A stretch of DNA of 64,000 bases from Schizophyllum amplum. Taxonomy: Eukaryota > Basidiomycota > Agaricomycetes > Agaricales > Schizophyllaceae. The notes below the pieces were generated by a model that was given only the letters and a program-made list of their open reading frames with translations, had not been told where the DNA came from and did no database searches. Positions 32,754 through 44,146 of the stretch are shown here, in pieces. The stretch lies in NCBI GenBank assembly GCA_007026445.1, contig VDMD01000037.1, positions 124,001 to 188,000 of the forward strand, read 5' to 3'. Made by a program: the position numbers and the translations under genes. Every line of letters starts with the position of its first letter. The first letter of the stretch is position 1.

Positions 32754-33321
32754 GGTTGCACTTGCGGGGGGAAGGGGAGGGAAAGAAGTGCGCAAGAGCG
32801 GTCGATCGTCTGTCAATACATAGTATATGTATTTCTGTTGAAGCGCTGATCGCTGAAGGCCTTCTATCATCTGTCTATCATTGATGGTGCAAGCTCTGCT
32901 TCACCGCTGGGCGATGCGACCAGGACGAGAAGGCTTCGGACATGAATGGCGCCACGGAAGGCTTTTTAGGCAGTGAAACCGTCTCAGTCCGGGTTCATCG
33001 GACTTGAGCTTGAGCCAGGACATCGAGTCGACGGGCGCTCTACGGGCGCTCATCGACTTCAATAGCACAGACTTGCCAGAGACTCCGAAGTGCCGCTGAT
33101 CACCGACATCTATTCCAGGGCTTCGTAAAATAATGAGGTGCCGTATGAAAGACCGATCCTGACATCGTAAAGTAAGCATACATATACACAAAACAAAATA
33201 CGACTCCATAAGCTTGCCACGCACAGGTAAAGTAGGGCACAATGTAGTGTGCACGTCTCTCCGTTCTCACAAGGACATTGCGCCTCGCAATGTACTCCTG
33301 ATCCCTTCGACGCGACCACAG
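32754..33321. other. intergenic
   Basis: About 570 bp upstream of the 7TM-like gene, holding its promoter and the 3' UTR of the next gene. No gene seen. Confidence 0.4.
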
Positions 33322-34621
33322 CTACATCGGCAACGGCAGGCACACCAACGCGGTCCCCGGATCCAGCGCGTCCCACCGCTCTCGCAAGCGGTCATAGCGC
33401 GCGATAAGGTCGGTCGCCTCACGCAGGGCGTGCGGGTCCACAATTTCGGTTGGCAGGTCGGCGGGCAAATCGTTCGATGCACACATGCTGTGAGCTTGGC
33501 GCACTGCGAGAAGATTGTCCAGGCTCTGCGCATCCTCCGCGATGCCGAGTACCTGTCGACGATGAGTATAAGTATCTTGGCCCCAAGCGAGAAAAGGGAG
33601 AGAGCAGATCGTGGAGAGTCGGCGCGAGGAGTTCGATATTGAGGAAATGCCTCTCTCACAAACAGGCGTCGCTAACGACGTGCAGACTTACCCGAAAGAA
33701 AGGCACGACGGTCGATGCGTACTGGTAGTTGTGCATTACGTAGACGTGCTCGTCGGTGCAGATCTCCAGCTCACGCAGAGCGTTGTGCAGCTGTTGCATG
33801 CAGGTCTGAAGGCGGTCAGCGATGGACTCATAAACTGAAGTTGAAGATGACGCACAGAAGACGGCGAGTCCGTATAGGAATCGACCAGCTTCGGCAGCAC
33901 CTCCGAAGCACTCGTCCCCCGACTCACTGCGCTTCTGTGAACACCCCCTCTACGCAGATCACCAGCGCGGTGCTACGCACGTATCCGACTCAATCGCCTT
34001 TCCGTCTCCGCCATCCGCCTCAGCGGCGCCGCCAGCGCGCGCGGGCGCACCCTTGTCAGCTGCGACAGCATCTTGGCCGTCACCCGGTCCACCAGCGCGT
34101 TAAGCGGGATGATGTCCGTCTTGGCCTTGCCGAGGCGGTGGAACATGGTGCGGAGGGCGATCATGAGGACGAATTGCTGATAGCCCTTGAGAAGTGTGGA
34201 GAGGAAGCGGTGGGCGCGGTCGGCGGTGGAGGAGGGTCCGATGCTGGGGTCACGCTGTTGCTTGCCGAGGGCGAGGAGGTCACCGAGGAATTCGCGGGCG
34301 CTGCATGTAGGAGTCGAGGGGGCAAGAAGAAGAGGAAAGGCGAAGGAGTATAGCGTCAGTGTGGGGTCATGGGGGAAGACGAGGAAACACGCACCGGAAT
34401 TCTTGTGTAGGGGGAGGCTTCAGGTCCATGAGGTCCCTAACGCTGTCCGCGACAATGTGGCGAAAGACGGAGTTCGTGAGGGAAAGCGTTGCGATCACGT
34501 TGAGTTGCCATTCGACCTCCTCCTCGTGGCCGACGCTGAAGATGGTGTGGAAGCTATCGGCGAGTACAGTGTGGACGATGTAGATGAGCAGCTCCGTAGG
34601 CAGATGCGGTTCGTCCGCCAT
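33322..34621 (-). CDS. F-box-like uncharacterised protein
   Basis: Five exons (34621-34395, 34300-33981, 33926-33856, 33805-33692, 33552-33322) give 320 residues in one frame. The N-terminus MADEPHLPTELLIYIVHTVL matches the LPxELLxxI start of fungal F-box domains. No Leu-rich repeats follow. Instead there are helices with QQFVLMIALRTMFHRLG, MQQLHNALRELEICTDEHVYV and REATDLIARYDRLRERWDAL. It may be a substrate receptor of an SCF ubiquitin ligase, but only the N-terminal motif supports that. It is divergent from UBE2S across 514 bp, so the two could share control. Confidence 0.65.
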
Positions 34622-35135
34622 TCGGGATCCCATCATTGGTATGCGCGCTCAGTGAATAGAGAGGACAATGGAAGTCAGAGAGAAGGTTGGTATGACGCGA
34701 TCCGAGAACAATGAGGTGTAATCTTGGATTCCTCTGCTGCCTCTGCCCTCTCGATGGGTCATGCGATGTCAGAATTGAGGGTCAGGAGAGAACATGAGGG
34801 GTAATTGGCGCGTCTCTGACATTCTGTGCACGAACTGGAGGAAGCAAGCGAGCCAGTTCGTACAATGCCGTCCTCGGCAGGCCCCCTTCGAAATTGCTTG
34901 GAAACTCCTTTACTGCGGCCAACGCCGAGCATTTGCTGAAAACCCCGTTTCTGGGGGTCCCCTGTGCTCAGAAATTGGGCCCGGAATGACGGGCCGACGT
35001 GGGGCCTCGTGGTTTAGCTCCTTTGTCACGTGCGCTTATTTACTCAAACAAAGCTGGCCTTTTTCTCGCGGCACCCCTTTTGAACTTCAACCACCACGAC
35101 CCAAACCACCCAAATAGTCCCGCGCGCTCGCAATC
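34622..35135. promoter_or_regulatory. divergent promoter region, F-box-like gene and UBE2S
   Basis: 514 bp separate the two divergent start codons. No TATA box near either. A CT-rich stretch with ACCACCACGACCC precedes the UBE2S ATG. Confidence 0.35.
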
Positions 35136-36104
35136 ATGGTGAGCGACTTGTCCTGGACAACGACGACGATGGCTGACCTTTTTCTCGCAGTCCGTTCCCC
35201 CCGCAGTTCTGCGCCGTCTTATGCGCGAGATCTCTGAGCTTCAGCGGACGCCGCCAGAGGGCATCCGGATTCAGACGCACGAAGACAACATGCTCGACGT
35301 GACGGGCGTCATTGAGGGCCCAGGTACGTGGTGAGGCTCGCGCGCGAGCAGCCACTTACAATTCCCAACAGAGGGCACTCCATACGCGGGTGGCTACTTT
35401 AGCGTCAAGTTCAAGTTCACAGAAGAGTTCCCAGCGGCTCCCCCGAAATGTGCGTGCTCACACACCTGGATGTGCGCGAGGAGCTGACGCAGACGACAGG
35501 CTGGATGGCGACGAAGATCTTCCACCCGAACGTGTCCAACGCGGGCGAGATCTGCGTGAACACGCTCAAGAAAGACTGGCAGGCGTCGTACGGCATCGGC
35601 CACATCCTCGTCACCGTCAAGTGCCTGCTCATCCACCCGAACCCGGAGTCCGCGCTCGACGAGGAGGCAGGCAAGTTGCTGCTCGAGGACTACAACTCGT
35701 ACTGCAGCCGCGCAAAGCTCATGACGAGCGTTCATGCACGCGTGAGGCCCGCCGCGTTCGATACCCCGGCCGCCTCCACCTCCGCAACCTCCAACACGCC
35801 CTCATCGAAGCCGCCGTCAACTGCCGGGACGCCAACGACTCCCGTGCTCTCCGTGCCATCCCGCACGCCCACCTCTCGCAAATCCGCTTCCCCTGCGCCG
35901 ACGGCGGTGTCACAGGTCCCATTCAAGGTGTCGAACGCTGGCGGAGAGGACCACCACCCATCACCATCACCCCTGGGTACGGCAGACAGCAATGTGGGAG
36001 GAGCGGCGGCGGCCGCGCCGGCGACGAAGGCGGTCAAGCGCGCAGCGACCGGAGGCGCGTCTTCGGGTGCAGAGAAGCGGAAGAAGGCCCTGAAGCGCCT
36101 TTGA
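35136..36104 (+). CDS. UBE2S: ubiquitin-conjugating enzyme E2 S (UBE2S)
   Basis: The start codon alone forms coding exon 1 (35136-35138), followed by a 52-nt intron. Further exons are 35191-35323, 35372-35449 and 35500-36104, giving 272 residues. The UBC fold is complete: [23 protein letters not shown], then [20 protein letters not shown] with the catalytic Cys, and the UBE2S-specific [22 protein letters not shown]. The enzyme extends K11-linked ubiquitin chains with the anaphase-promoting complex in animals. The Ser/Pro-rich tail is long and ends in a Lys-rich segment ([11 protein letters not shown]), like the C-terminal APC/C-docking peptide of animal UBE2S, although that role is not shown for fungi. 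Confidence 0.93.
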
Positions 36105-37895
36105 TACCTGCCCGCAAACCACGCTATCGTTGACGGCGATATCGTTCTCTGTGGCTGGGTGGCGTGGTGTGGTTGGTTTTTGTAGCATTGGACTTCTTCT
36201 TCCCCTGTCCCTTCTGAGCCTCTGTTGACTTCGACTACGGCGACTCCTTGTTCGCTCCTGGTCTGGATCACCATTGGCCTCAGTCGGGCGACCCCTCGTT
36301 TTTGCTTTGAGGAAGACTCCTACCTCATCTCTGAGGAAGACATATGTACCTATATACGCACGACATCTTTACCGCTTCATTTGTTCTTTCCATAGTACAT
36401 ATAAAAGTAATTGCATTTCACTGCAGCTGGCCGTGTCGCCGCTTCTTGCCGTTGGCTGCCCTGTTGTGAGCCGTCCATCCACCGTTATGGTCGATATGCA
36501 GCGCTCTCATCGGTATCGATTTCGAATGTTCAACGTTCAACTTCTAGGGCGGCAGAGCCAGCGGGGTCCAAAATCGGTCGAGCACCGATTACGGCCGACG
36601 AAATCGAGGACCGATTTTCACCGATTTTGCGGGAGTTGCCGAATGGCGTGGGAAAGCCGCTCAGGCAGATCGCCCGCCTTGTTCTGCGCGCTCACACTCA
36701 CGAACGGCGACGTCGGACGGGCCAGCAGAGGCGCCCCACACAAAGAAAACACGCGCGAGGGCTGTATATGGTTCTAAACCGGGATTCCGTGCGTCGAAGG
36801 TGCGTGTTGGGCTCTGCCCCCGGAACACTCGCTAACGCAGATAATAGGGGCAACGCGACGGACGGCGTGGGGCGGGGGGCGGGGCAAAAAGAGAGATGGA
36901 AAATAACGACAGGAGGCGGTATAAGTGCGAACGAGGGGAGAGGTGGACGCGGCGGGGGACGATGGGCGGCGGGCCGCTCTTCAGGACATCGACATATCCC
37001 CAACGCCAGGGCTCAATCAACCTCACACGTTGCGTCAGAAGCAGCCCCCTCCCTTCCCTTCACCCTGCACCTCCCCTCGTCTCTGGAGACATCCCTACCC
37101 ATGTCCCCCATTCACGACAACCCTCCACGCCCGGCATGACCCCTTCTCCCGATCACCATTCATTTGCATCCCCTTCTTGTCTCTACCCCTCTAGTAGTAG
37201 TACATTGTCAATAGATGTGTAGTTATTTTGAATATGCATCTCTTTTACCCGTAACTTGCCCTTCCGACCCAAAAGAAGAGCGCGGCGCGCTCATTTTGCC
37301 GCGCGCAGCGCGAGCAAAATGTCGACAAGTTGACATTGAGCCCGAGGACAATGAGCATCATTTACGCTGCGTGCGACAGGCGCGGCGAACATCTGAGCAA
37401 TCACTCAGTAATAACCGTAGGCGACGAGCAGTTGCGCGGCTTGCTTTGGAGGGCGCGCTACCGCGCGCCACGCAGATCTCGCTGGCCAGCTCTTCGAGCT
37501 TTTCACCGGCCCCTCCGGGGCCGGACCACGCTGGCTATGACCAAATTTTCTGAACTTCCGAGACCGGATAGCGGCCAGTGAGGTCATCCACTGATCGCCC
37601 GCGGAAGTTCATTGTTCACTCGCGACGATCATGTCTTCACTTTCTTTTCCTCCCGCCATCTCGTAGGGGACGGATTGCGCCGGTCATTCTATTCTATAGC
37701 ATTCGCCAGTCAAATCTTGAGGGCCCATATACCCGCTAGAGCTGCAGGTGAGCTGCACCGATCCAGAATCATCAGTCAGGTGAACTGATGTGCCAGGAGA
37801 TTCCTTAGAGTTCTGCCCCACCGCATACTTCGGCCTCATCTTCCTATTCACTGCAGACTTTCCCCACCTTCCCAATACCCCCACCTTAGACGTCC
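36105..37895. other. 1.8-kb region without a recognisable gene
   Basis: Open frames on both strands are overlapping and low in complexity. A short cluster of ACCGATTTT and AAAATCGGT (direct and inverted) lies at 36570-36632. A GC-rich palindrome (GGCCCCTCCGGGGCC) lies near 37509-37525. No coding model is supported. Confidence 0.45.
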
Positions 37896-39481
37896 ATGGC
37901 GCACGATAACCGTACGCACTCACTGCAAGAGGAGCGGACTGCACCCTCCCATGATCCCGCGCGGCGACATAGCGATCGCGCGCAGGGCCCGAAGGCGTAC
38001 ACCTACCACATACCGCGCAAAGGGAAGACACGGGGGGCGCTCACCTTGTTTGCCGACCCCAACTTGTCCAAGTCGACGCCAACGTTCGTCGAGCCGGACA
38101 CGCGTGGCGAGTTGGATAGACATGCGAAGATCGGCGTCGCGCATGCGGAGGAGGGCGCCACGGTGAGCGGCACGGTGTCGCTGGACTTGGCGAGCATGAA
38201 GACAATAAATTCGGTGAAAGTCTCGGTCTATGGCCAGCTCTTCATCGGCGCCGCCGCACCTTTCACCTTCCTTGACGTGTCAGCCACGCCGTGGACGCGT
38301 GAGATGGGCGACCCGCGTGGCGAGGCGGTTGCGGGACAGTGGAACGGCAAACTTCGCGGCACCTACGAGTGGCCCTTCGCCGTGCGTCTTCCGCGCGCCG
38401 TGGTACTGCCCGTCGGCACGCCGCCGCGCGAGCGCACGTACGCTCTGCCCGCAGGGTTTTGGGAACGCCACGAGCCGGTGCGGGTGAGGTATCATGTTGT
38501 GCTGCATGTGGCGAGGGGGGCCTTTAGGAGTAATATCAGGTGAGTTGTTATTCCCTTTCCCAGACTGTTCAGATCAAGACTAGCTAACGAGGCCCGGTAG
38601 ATTACCGGTTGAAATAGCATACGCGCCGCGGAGCCACCCACCGCCAGCCTCTGCCGCGCGGCAGCTTGCATACAAGGAGCACCGCCCGATACCGCCGCCC
38701 GACGTCGACGCGGACGGCTGGTATACGCCGCGCTCCGTCGTCACTCACGGCACGATAGCCGGTCGACGGGAAGTGGAGGTGACCTGCAGTGTGAGCCATT
38801 CGCTCACTTCCGCGCGCCACAATTCACTAAAGGGATACTCATTTGTCCCCGCAGTTTTCCATTGCAAAACCCGTGCGTGTATCATCATAGATTCTACTTA
38901 TCACATCGTTTGTACTCACCCACTCCCTCTCCAGCTCTGCTACACCCGCGGCAGCGTCATTCCCTGCACGCTTATCCTCGAGGCGCACGACGCCAGCGCT
39001 CTCGACCTCCTCTCCTCCCCTACCGCCATTGTCGCCCGCCTGCGGCGCCGGCTGCGCTACAAGTCCGACATTGGGCGCGCGCTCGACGAGGACGGGTGGC
39101 AGGAGTCAACGAGTGTGTACGAGACAGCGAGCTGGTGGCCGAGGGAAGGCGCTCCGCAGCATACGTATAGGCGCTGCATGGACGGGGAGATCCATTTGAA
39201 GGAGGATCTGAAGCCGAGTACGAGTATGGCGCATTGGCAGATTGAGGTGAGTGGACTGAGTTGACAAGGAGTAGAGGTTCGGTGCTGATAGGCATGTCAT
39301 GCAGTACGAGGTGGTGCTGTTTCCGTTCGACGTGTTGAGCTTTGCGTCGCGGGACGCGAGCTCACTGCTCGTGCAGCCTGTGGATATCGCAACGGCGTAC
39401 GGACCTGGACCACGGCCGCGTGCTTTCACAGCGCCAGCGTACGAGTTTGCGAGTCAAGTCGCGCTGGCGGCGCCTTCCTAA
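37896..39481 (+). CDS. arrestin-like domain protein
   Basis: Exons 37896-38539, 38601-38790, 38855-38872 (18 nt), 38935-39246 and 39305-39481 give 446 residues. The N-terminal half has an arrestin-type beta pattern (GATVSGTVSLDLASMKTINSVKVSVYGQ, then WPFAVRLPRAVVLP). The 18-nt exon completes the arrestin-C entry SIAKPLCYTRGSVIPCTLIL. No PY motif or transmembrane span is seen. Fungal arrestin-like proteins link ubiquitin ligases to plasma-membrane transporters, but without a PY motif that role is only a possibility. The start ATG at 37896 opens a hydrophilic leader. Confidence 0.75.
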
Positions 39482-39656
39482 CTACATTCCTCAGCTTCTC
39501 TGTATGGCCGCTTTGGACTCGCGTACGATGGACGATCTCGCGCGTACGTATTTATAATTCTACTTTGTACACGGCACGCCTACACATACATATGTTGTTG
39601 CTGTACATACATACTGCTGTATCCTCCCATCAAACCCCTACAAACTATAAATTTAA

Positions 39657-40764
39657 TCAGTTTGCTCCTGCTTGTTCCTTGGCGATGTCCTCCGGGAGGT
39701 TGAGTAGGCGGCCTTTTCAAGAACGTCAGCTGTCTGGCCTTGGCGTAAGTAGGTAGGTGAATAGCGCACCTTCCATGCCGCCCTCGACCATAATGACTTG
39801 GCCAGAGACATGTCCTGATACTCTCGCAGAAGAGGATATGACGATCTGGTTCGCGACATCCTCGGCTGTGGCGATCTTCTTCAGCGGCACTCTGGGATTT
39901 GTGCCCTTGTGAGTACAAAACCCGAACAATAGTGGGTGCGCATACGTCGCAAGCGCCCTGAACATCTTCTCTGGCTGCTCCTTAAGTACCTCTGCCATGG
40001 GCGTCCATACCCAGCCAGGCGCGATGCAATTGACACGCCCAAGGGGCGCGATCTTGACAATCTCGTTCTTGAGCGTCAGTGTGAGCCCATACATCATCGC
40101 GCTCTTTGTGGCCGCATAGTCCGCCTTGCCCGCCTGTTTTCTGGTCAGCCCTCTTCACGGACGGCCGTGTTTTAGAGGAGCACTCACGATTCCATATTTG
40201 CCCGACGTCGACCCGATGAGAACAATGGCGGCCTTCGCCTTCGCTTCGTCGCTCGCGACGCGCAGCCCGCGGAGGTACTCACGCGTGACCAGAAATACGG
40301 CGTCCAGGTTGACAGTCAGTGTACGCCGCCAGCGCTCCAGCGACATGTCCGCAACGAGCGTCTCGGGCTCGGGAGATATACCGTGATTGACTATGACGAT
40401 CTGGACGGGACCAAAGCGCGCTGATGCCTCTGTGAAGAGGCGGGCGACGGCATCCTCTTGGGAGACATCGGCCTGCACGGTGTGCAACGCGTCGGCGTGC
40501 GCTTCGAGGAGAGGGGCGAGGGTCTTGTTGTTGGTGTTGTAATGCGCAGTGATCTTGGCGCCTTGGGCTGGGTGGGGACGGTGAGTAGACTAGGATGGAT
40601 GGGCAGGAGGGCATGCTTGGGCACTTGCCTAGATACTCCTTGGCCGTCGCAAGGCCGATCCCTCCGCTAGCTCCTGCGCATCTTGAGCAACTGCTACTCG
40701 CTGATAAGACTGACTGATACTCGCCTGTGATGAGGACATGCACATCTTTCAATCCGAGATCCAT
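39657..40764 (-). CDS. short-chain dehydrogenase/reductase (SDR)
   Basis: Six exons (40764-40725, 40673-40629, 40567-40188, 40133-39946, 39891-39770, 39712-39657) give 276 residues. The classical SDR elements are present: the nucleotide-binding TGASGGIGLA split by intron 1, VNHG (the NNAG equivalent), the catalytic Ser in IGSTSGKYG, and YAATKSA with the YxxxK dyad. APGWVWTPM follows, then a C-terminal VSGQVIMVEGGM. The protein is a soluble NAD(P)-dependent oxidoreductase of unknown substrate. The first two introns have GC rather than GT donors (GCGAGT at 40724 and GCAAGT at 40628). GT alternatives break the TGxxxGIG motif or the frame. Confidence 0.9.
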
Positions 40765-41149
40765 TGTCGAGGAATTTGTTCAATATGGAGGTGAGAGTGG
40801 CACTGAGTGCAGGAAGACCCCGATGCGGGAGATGACTCGAATCTCATCAATGTTCTCGAGCTCAACTTGACTGACCATCTGAACCGTTCGATGGCGTCCA
40901 GAACGATTTCATGATCATGTCTCCCAGGCGTCTGACGCGCAATACATGTACAGGGAGCCCTTTTCAGCCAGGGAATCCCATTCTGAAGCTCATGATTTCT
41001 CTGCCAGTACTTCCCTGACTGCTTTTCTTCATGTCAGTGGTTCTTGCTGTCGTCGCTACATGCAACGCGTTCTGCACTCGGAGTGTGCATCCTCTGAGAG
41101 TTCACCGGGATCGCGCTTGCCGACTTCGCGTATCGCGATGAACAGGGGA

Positions 41150-41502
41150 TGGCGAGGACAAGCAGCGCGCATGGGCGGAAGCGTGGTCCACCTACCACTT
41201 GGAGGTCAAGTCGACGTCTGGAGAGCAAGGCAACGACATGAGCGCCTCACAGTTGCGGCACGATGAGTACGCCGGCGTTGGGAGAAGGTGTGCGCGTGTG
41301 TGCTGAGCTGCCAGCTTCACAGGCGCGCGAGTTGGCTATTGAACCGGATACAGGCGTGCCACCGCAGCATGTATACGCACTCGTGCATGTTACTGGCGTT
41401 ACTGATGATGGGCCCAAGATGGCGATCATCAAGGAGCTGCACCGTGCGCTATACACGGGGGACTTGCGCATCGCCTCGGACGTTGAGATCGGGCGGGCGT
41501 AG
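41150..41502 (+). pseudogene. possible gene remnant
   Basis: Two overlapping frames read as coding. One is EDKQRAWAEAWSTYHLEVKS, from about 41150. The other is from about 41288 (ELPASQARELAIEPDTGVPP, then YALVHVTGVTDDGPKMAIIK) and stops at 41502. A frame change near 41265-41285 with no acceptable intron suggests a decayed gene. I do not recognise it. Confidence 0.3.
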
Positions 41503-41665
41503 ACGAAGGACATGGCACGAATCTGGCCTGAAGTATAAGCAGAGAACCCACTGTATCACTAATTCCTGAAGCGCAGTGTACGAGATGTATCCTATGGCGC
41601 ACTGTATTCCTTTTCGACAGAACTCCTAGTCAAAGTATAGCCCATCAATCCATCAAGCTTTCTGC

Positions 41666-42248
41666 TCATGCAGTGGTGGTCCCGCAGGACGGCACCGTGC
41701 AGCCGACCCAGGTGGTAACTGTGGTTGGCTCGCCCGTCACGGTCGTTGCCCAATCGGTGATCGTCCAGGTATAGGAAGGGTCCGGTGCAGCCGTAACCTT
41801 AGTTGAGGTGGTCGTGGTGTACGAGCTGCAGTGTCCGCATCAGGAGAAATAGATCACGGGCGAGGATGATGAATGGGCGATTGAGGAAGAGTGAGAATAG
41901 ACGCATGGTCAGCCACTTTTCCCAAAGTAGCAATGTCTTGACGCACCTGCAAGGTGACCCGTTCACCTGACGTGCGCTCAGCGCCGGCGTCGGCGTTGGC
42001 GTGATTGTCACGTACACCGTCGAGTGTTTAGTAGTCACTAAATCTCAAGGTTCAACCTCTGGCTGCACCTATAGCTACCTCAAAGCGGAAGAAGACGCAC
42101 CACCCTCAGCGTACGCGGTGACCGTCGCCCCGGGATAGAATACTGTCGATGTAGCGACAGAGGTGATCGTGCACTGTGTCGATCCACTGGCAGCGACGCC
42201 CACGGCTGTGAGAGCGAGGCAGGCGATGGACTTTGCGTTGAACATCAT
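41666..42248 (-). CDS. small secreted Thr-rich protein
   Basis: The first exon starts at 42248 with a cleavable signal peptide (MMFNAKSIACLALTAVGVAA). An intron beginning GTGCGT and ending GATTTAG (63 nt) leads to a second exon with TKHSTVYVTITPTPTPALSA. A 130-nt or longer intron ends CTGCAG, and the third exon finishes with TYTWT-like text, TTVTGEPTTVTTWVGCTVPS and a stop at 41666. The Thr/Ser content and a few Cys fit a wall-associated or secreted effector-like protein. A TATA box (CATATAAAG, coding strand) lies about 80 bp upstream. It is about 135 residues and I recognise no family. Confidence 0.6.
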
Positions 42249-44146
42249 CGTTATAGATGTTAGGATTGAGTTGACGGTTGGCTTGCGGAAGACAGGATTA
42301 CAAAACGTCGCGCGACCGCCACCTCTTTATATGCGCACGCCTCGCGGTGGTTCATCGGGGGCCGCTGCCGGCCACGCCAGCCCGCAAGTTGCAGTAAATG
42401 CGGTCATGAGGAAGCCGCGTTCATACGGAAAGCAACAGGTTGAACGGGCGGAATGATTGCGTGCGGTCTGTGCCAATTGAAGGTGCGACAGGTACCAGTA
42501 GGTCCCGCAGAAGGTCGCGGAATCGAAGGTCAGCGCGGACGGATGCCATCCGGGGTGCGGGTTGACGAGAAGATTCAGTCGAATACGGGAGTGAGCTTGA
42601 GGAGGCTCGAGGCGCGGCGAGCACAAGAAGAGTGTATGTTCGTGAACCAGTAATGGATTTTGTTTGAGCCTTCCATGGATTCGCACGCCGTAAAACATAG
42701 AAACGTTGGCGAACAGAGACCTCGCGCGGCTAGTCTCACAAGTCAGACTCTTCTCACAGATTGACGGGGGGAAAGGTCAGTGAGAAGAGTCTGATGTGGA
42801 CAACGGTTAGAACATGACGCGATTTATCGTGGGAACCAAAACGTCAGGATTCGACCCCGGCAATCACCGAAACAAGCCCAGCAATCTGGCGCCTTCCTAA
42901 TCCGGTCACAAATTTGAAATGTACTGCTCAGCGGCGCTGCCTGCGCAAGCCCATCGGTTGTCTAGCGCATTGTCTACGGCCCCTCCGTCACTCGGTGAAG
43001 CTTATAGATCCCTCTTTGTCTCTGTAATCGTTCCCGATAATTCCATGTGAACTGCGAGTGCCCGCGGAAGCCCAACATCGGATGAGAGCAGCTTTAATTT
43101 CGCTGCAGAATATTGACGAAGCCACAGTCCTGACGCACGATGAAAACGGCGACGCCTTTGGAGACGATTCTTTTTTTGCACGCCGGCTTACATGACTAGG
43201 TGGTCCGCGCGCAGGATCGGGATTTAGGTGGCACAATATGAACCGTACAACGAGTGAGTAATCCACGACGAAGGGGATCAGCCCCGTTCTCAGCAAAATT
43301 TTCGAGAGCAGCACAGCGAGGTCTGGTATGTGCGTGAGCTCCATGCAACCTCTGTCAACGCTGTGGGTGTGGGGGCAGTCCTTTGTCATTTCATGGCAGC
43401 AACCCTCAAAAACCTGCATAACATGTAAACTGGGATCGCCTGAGTGCAATTTTAGGCCTCTTTTGAAGGAGTAAATAACATAAGATGTAGAGAATTGGCC
43501 TGGACAACCCAGTGATGCACAAAGACACGCTGAATGAAGGCGTCGCGAGCATGTTGGACCAGGTAGGTCCAGTTCGGTGATTGCCGTTAGCATATTCTGA
43601 CACTTTTATTCCCACGATAAGTCGCGTCATATTCTAACCGTTACGCGTCCCAGACTATCGCGCGGCTATTGTTGTTGTCCTTCAAGTTGTTGCGTGTCAG
43701 CTTCGGCGATTGCCGTCGGGAATACCCGTTGACTGTACGTGATCTGCGCTAACGCCGCCACCAGGCCGCCACCCACCCACATCCTGAACTTCAACAGCGC
43801 GCCCCGAACCTATCTTCAACGGCCCTTCTCATACATCTCACAGGTGAGTTCGGAAAGCCTCTCCCTGCAGCTGCGACGATAACGCTTGTGGACCCGCCCA
43901 TGAAGCGACCACAAGCTTGCACACTAAGCAATAAGCCTTCACGCTATGCGATTGCCATGTCAAGAGAGTAAGTAGTGTGTGGTGGTGTGGTGTGTAGCAA
44001 TATGGCAGCGCAGTGCAGCATAACGTACATGGTCATGATTATGTAGGAAGTGGTGATTCACTTACAGCGTCAGTATAGTATAGGTCGCCCCTCGCGCGAA
44101 CCTTCCCCCGTCCGATAAAGTATTCCCCTGGAGGAAACAAGCCCCA
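42249..44146. other. 1.9-kb region without a recognisable gene
   Basis: It contains the TATA box and upstream region of the secreted-protein gene, a 15-bp hairpin at 42743-42794, and scattered open frames with no splice-supported model. Confidence 0.4.
42743..42794. repeat. 15-bp perfect inverted repeat (hairpin)
   Basis: TCAGACTCTTCTCAC at 42743-42757 is repeated in inverted orientation at 42780-42794 with a 22-nt spacer. It lies about 500 bp upstream of the secreted-protein gene. Without flanking duplications it is not shown to be a transposon end. Confidence 0.7.

Noticed and set aside
36411..37139. 242-codon plus-strand frame
   Set aside because: Arg/Gly-rich, no recognisable motif, and frames on both strands are equally open. 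Base composition explains it.
42835..42875. tRNA-like T-arm (GGATTCGACCCCGG)
   Set aside because: The T stem does not pair and no anticodon arm or acceptor stem can be drawn on either strand.
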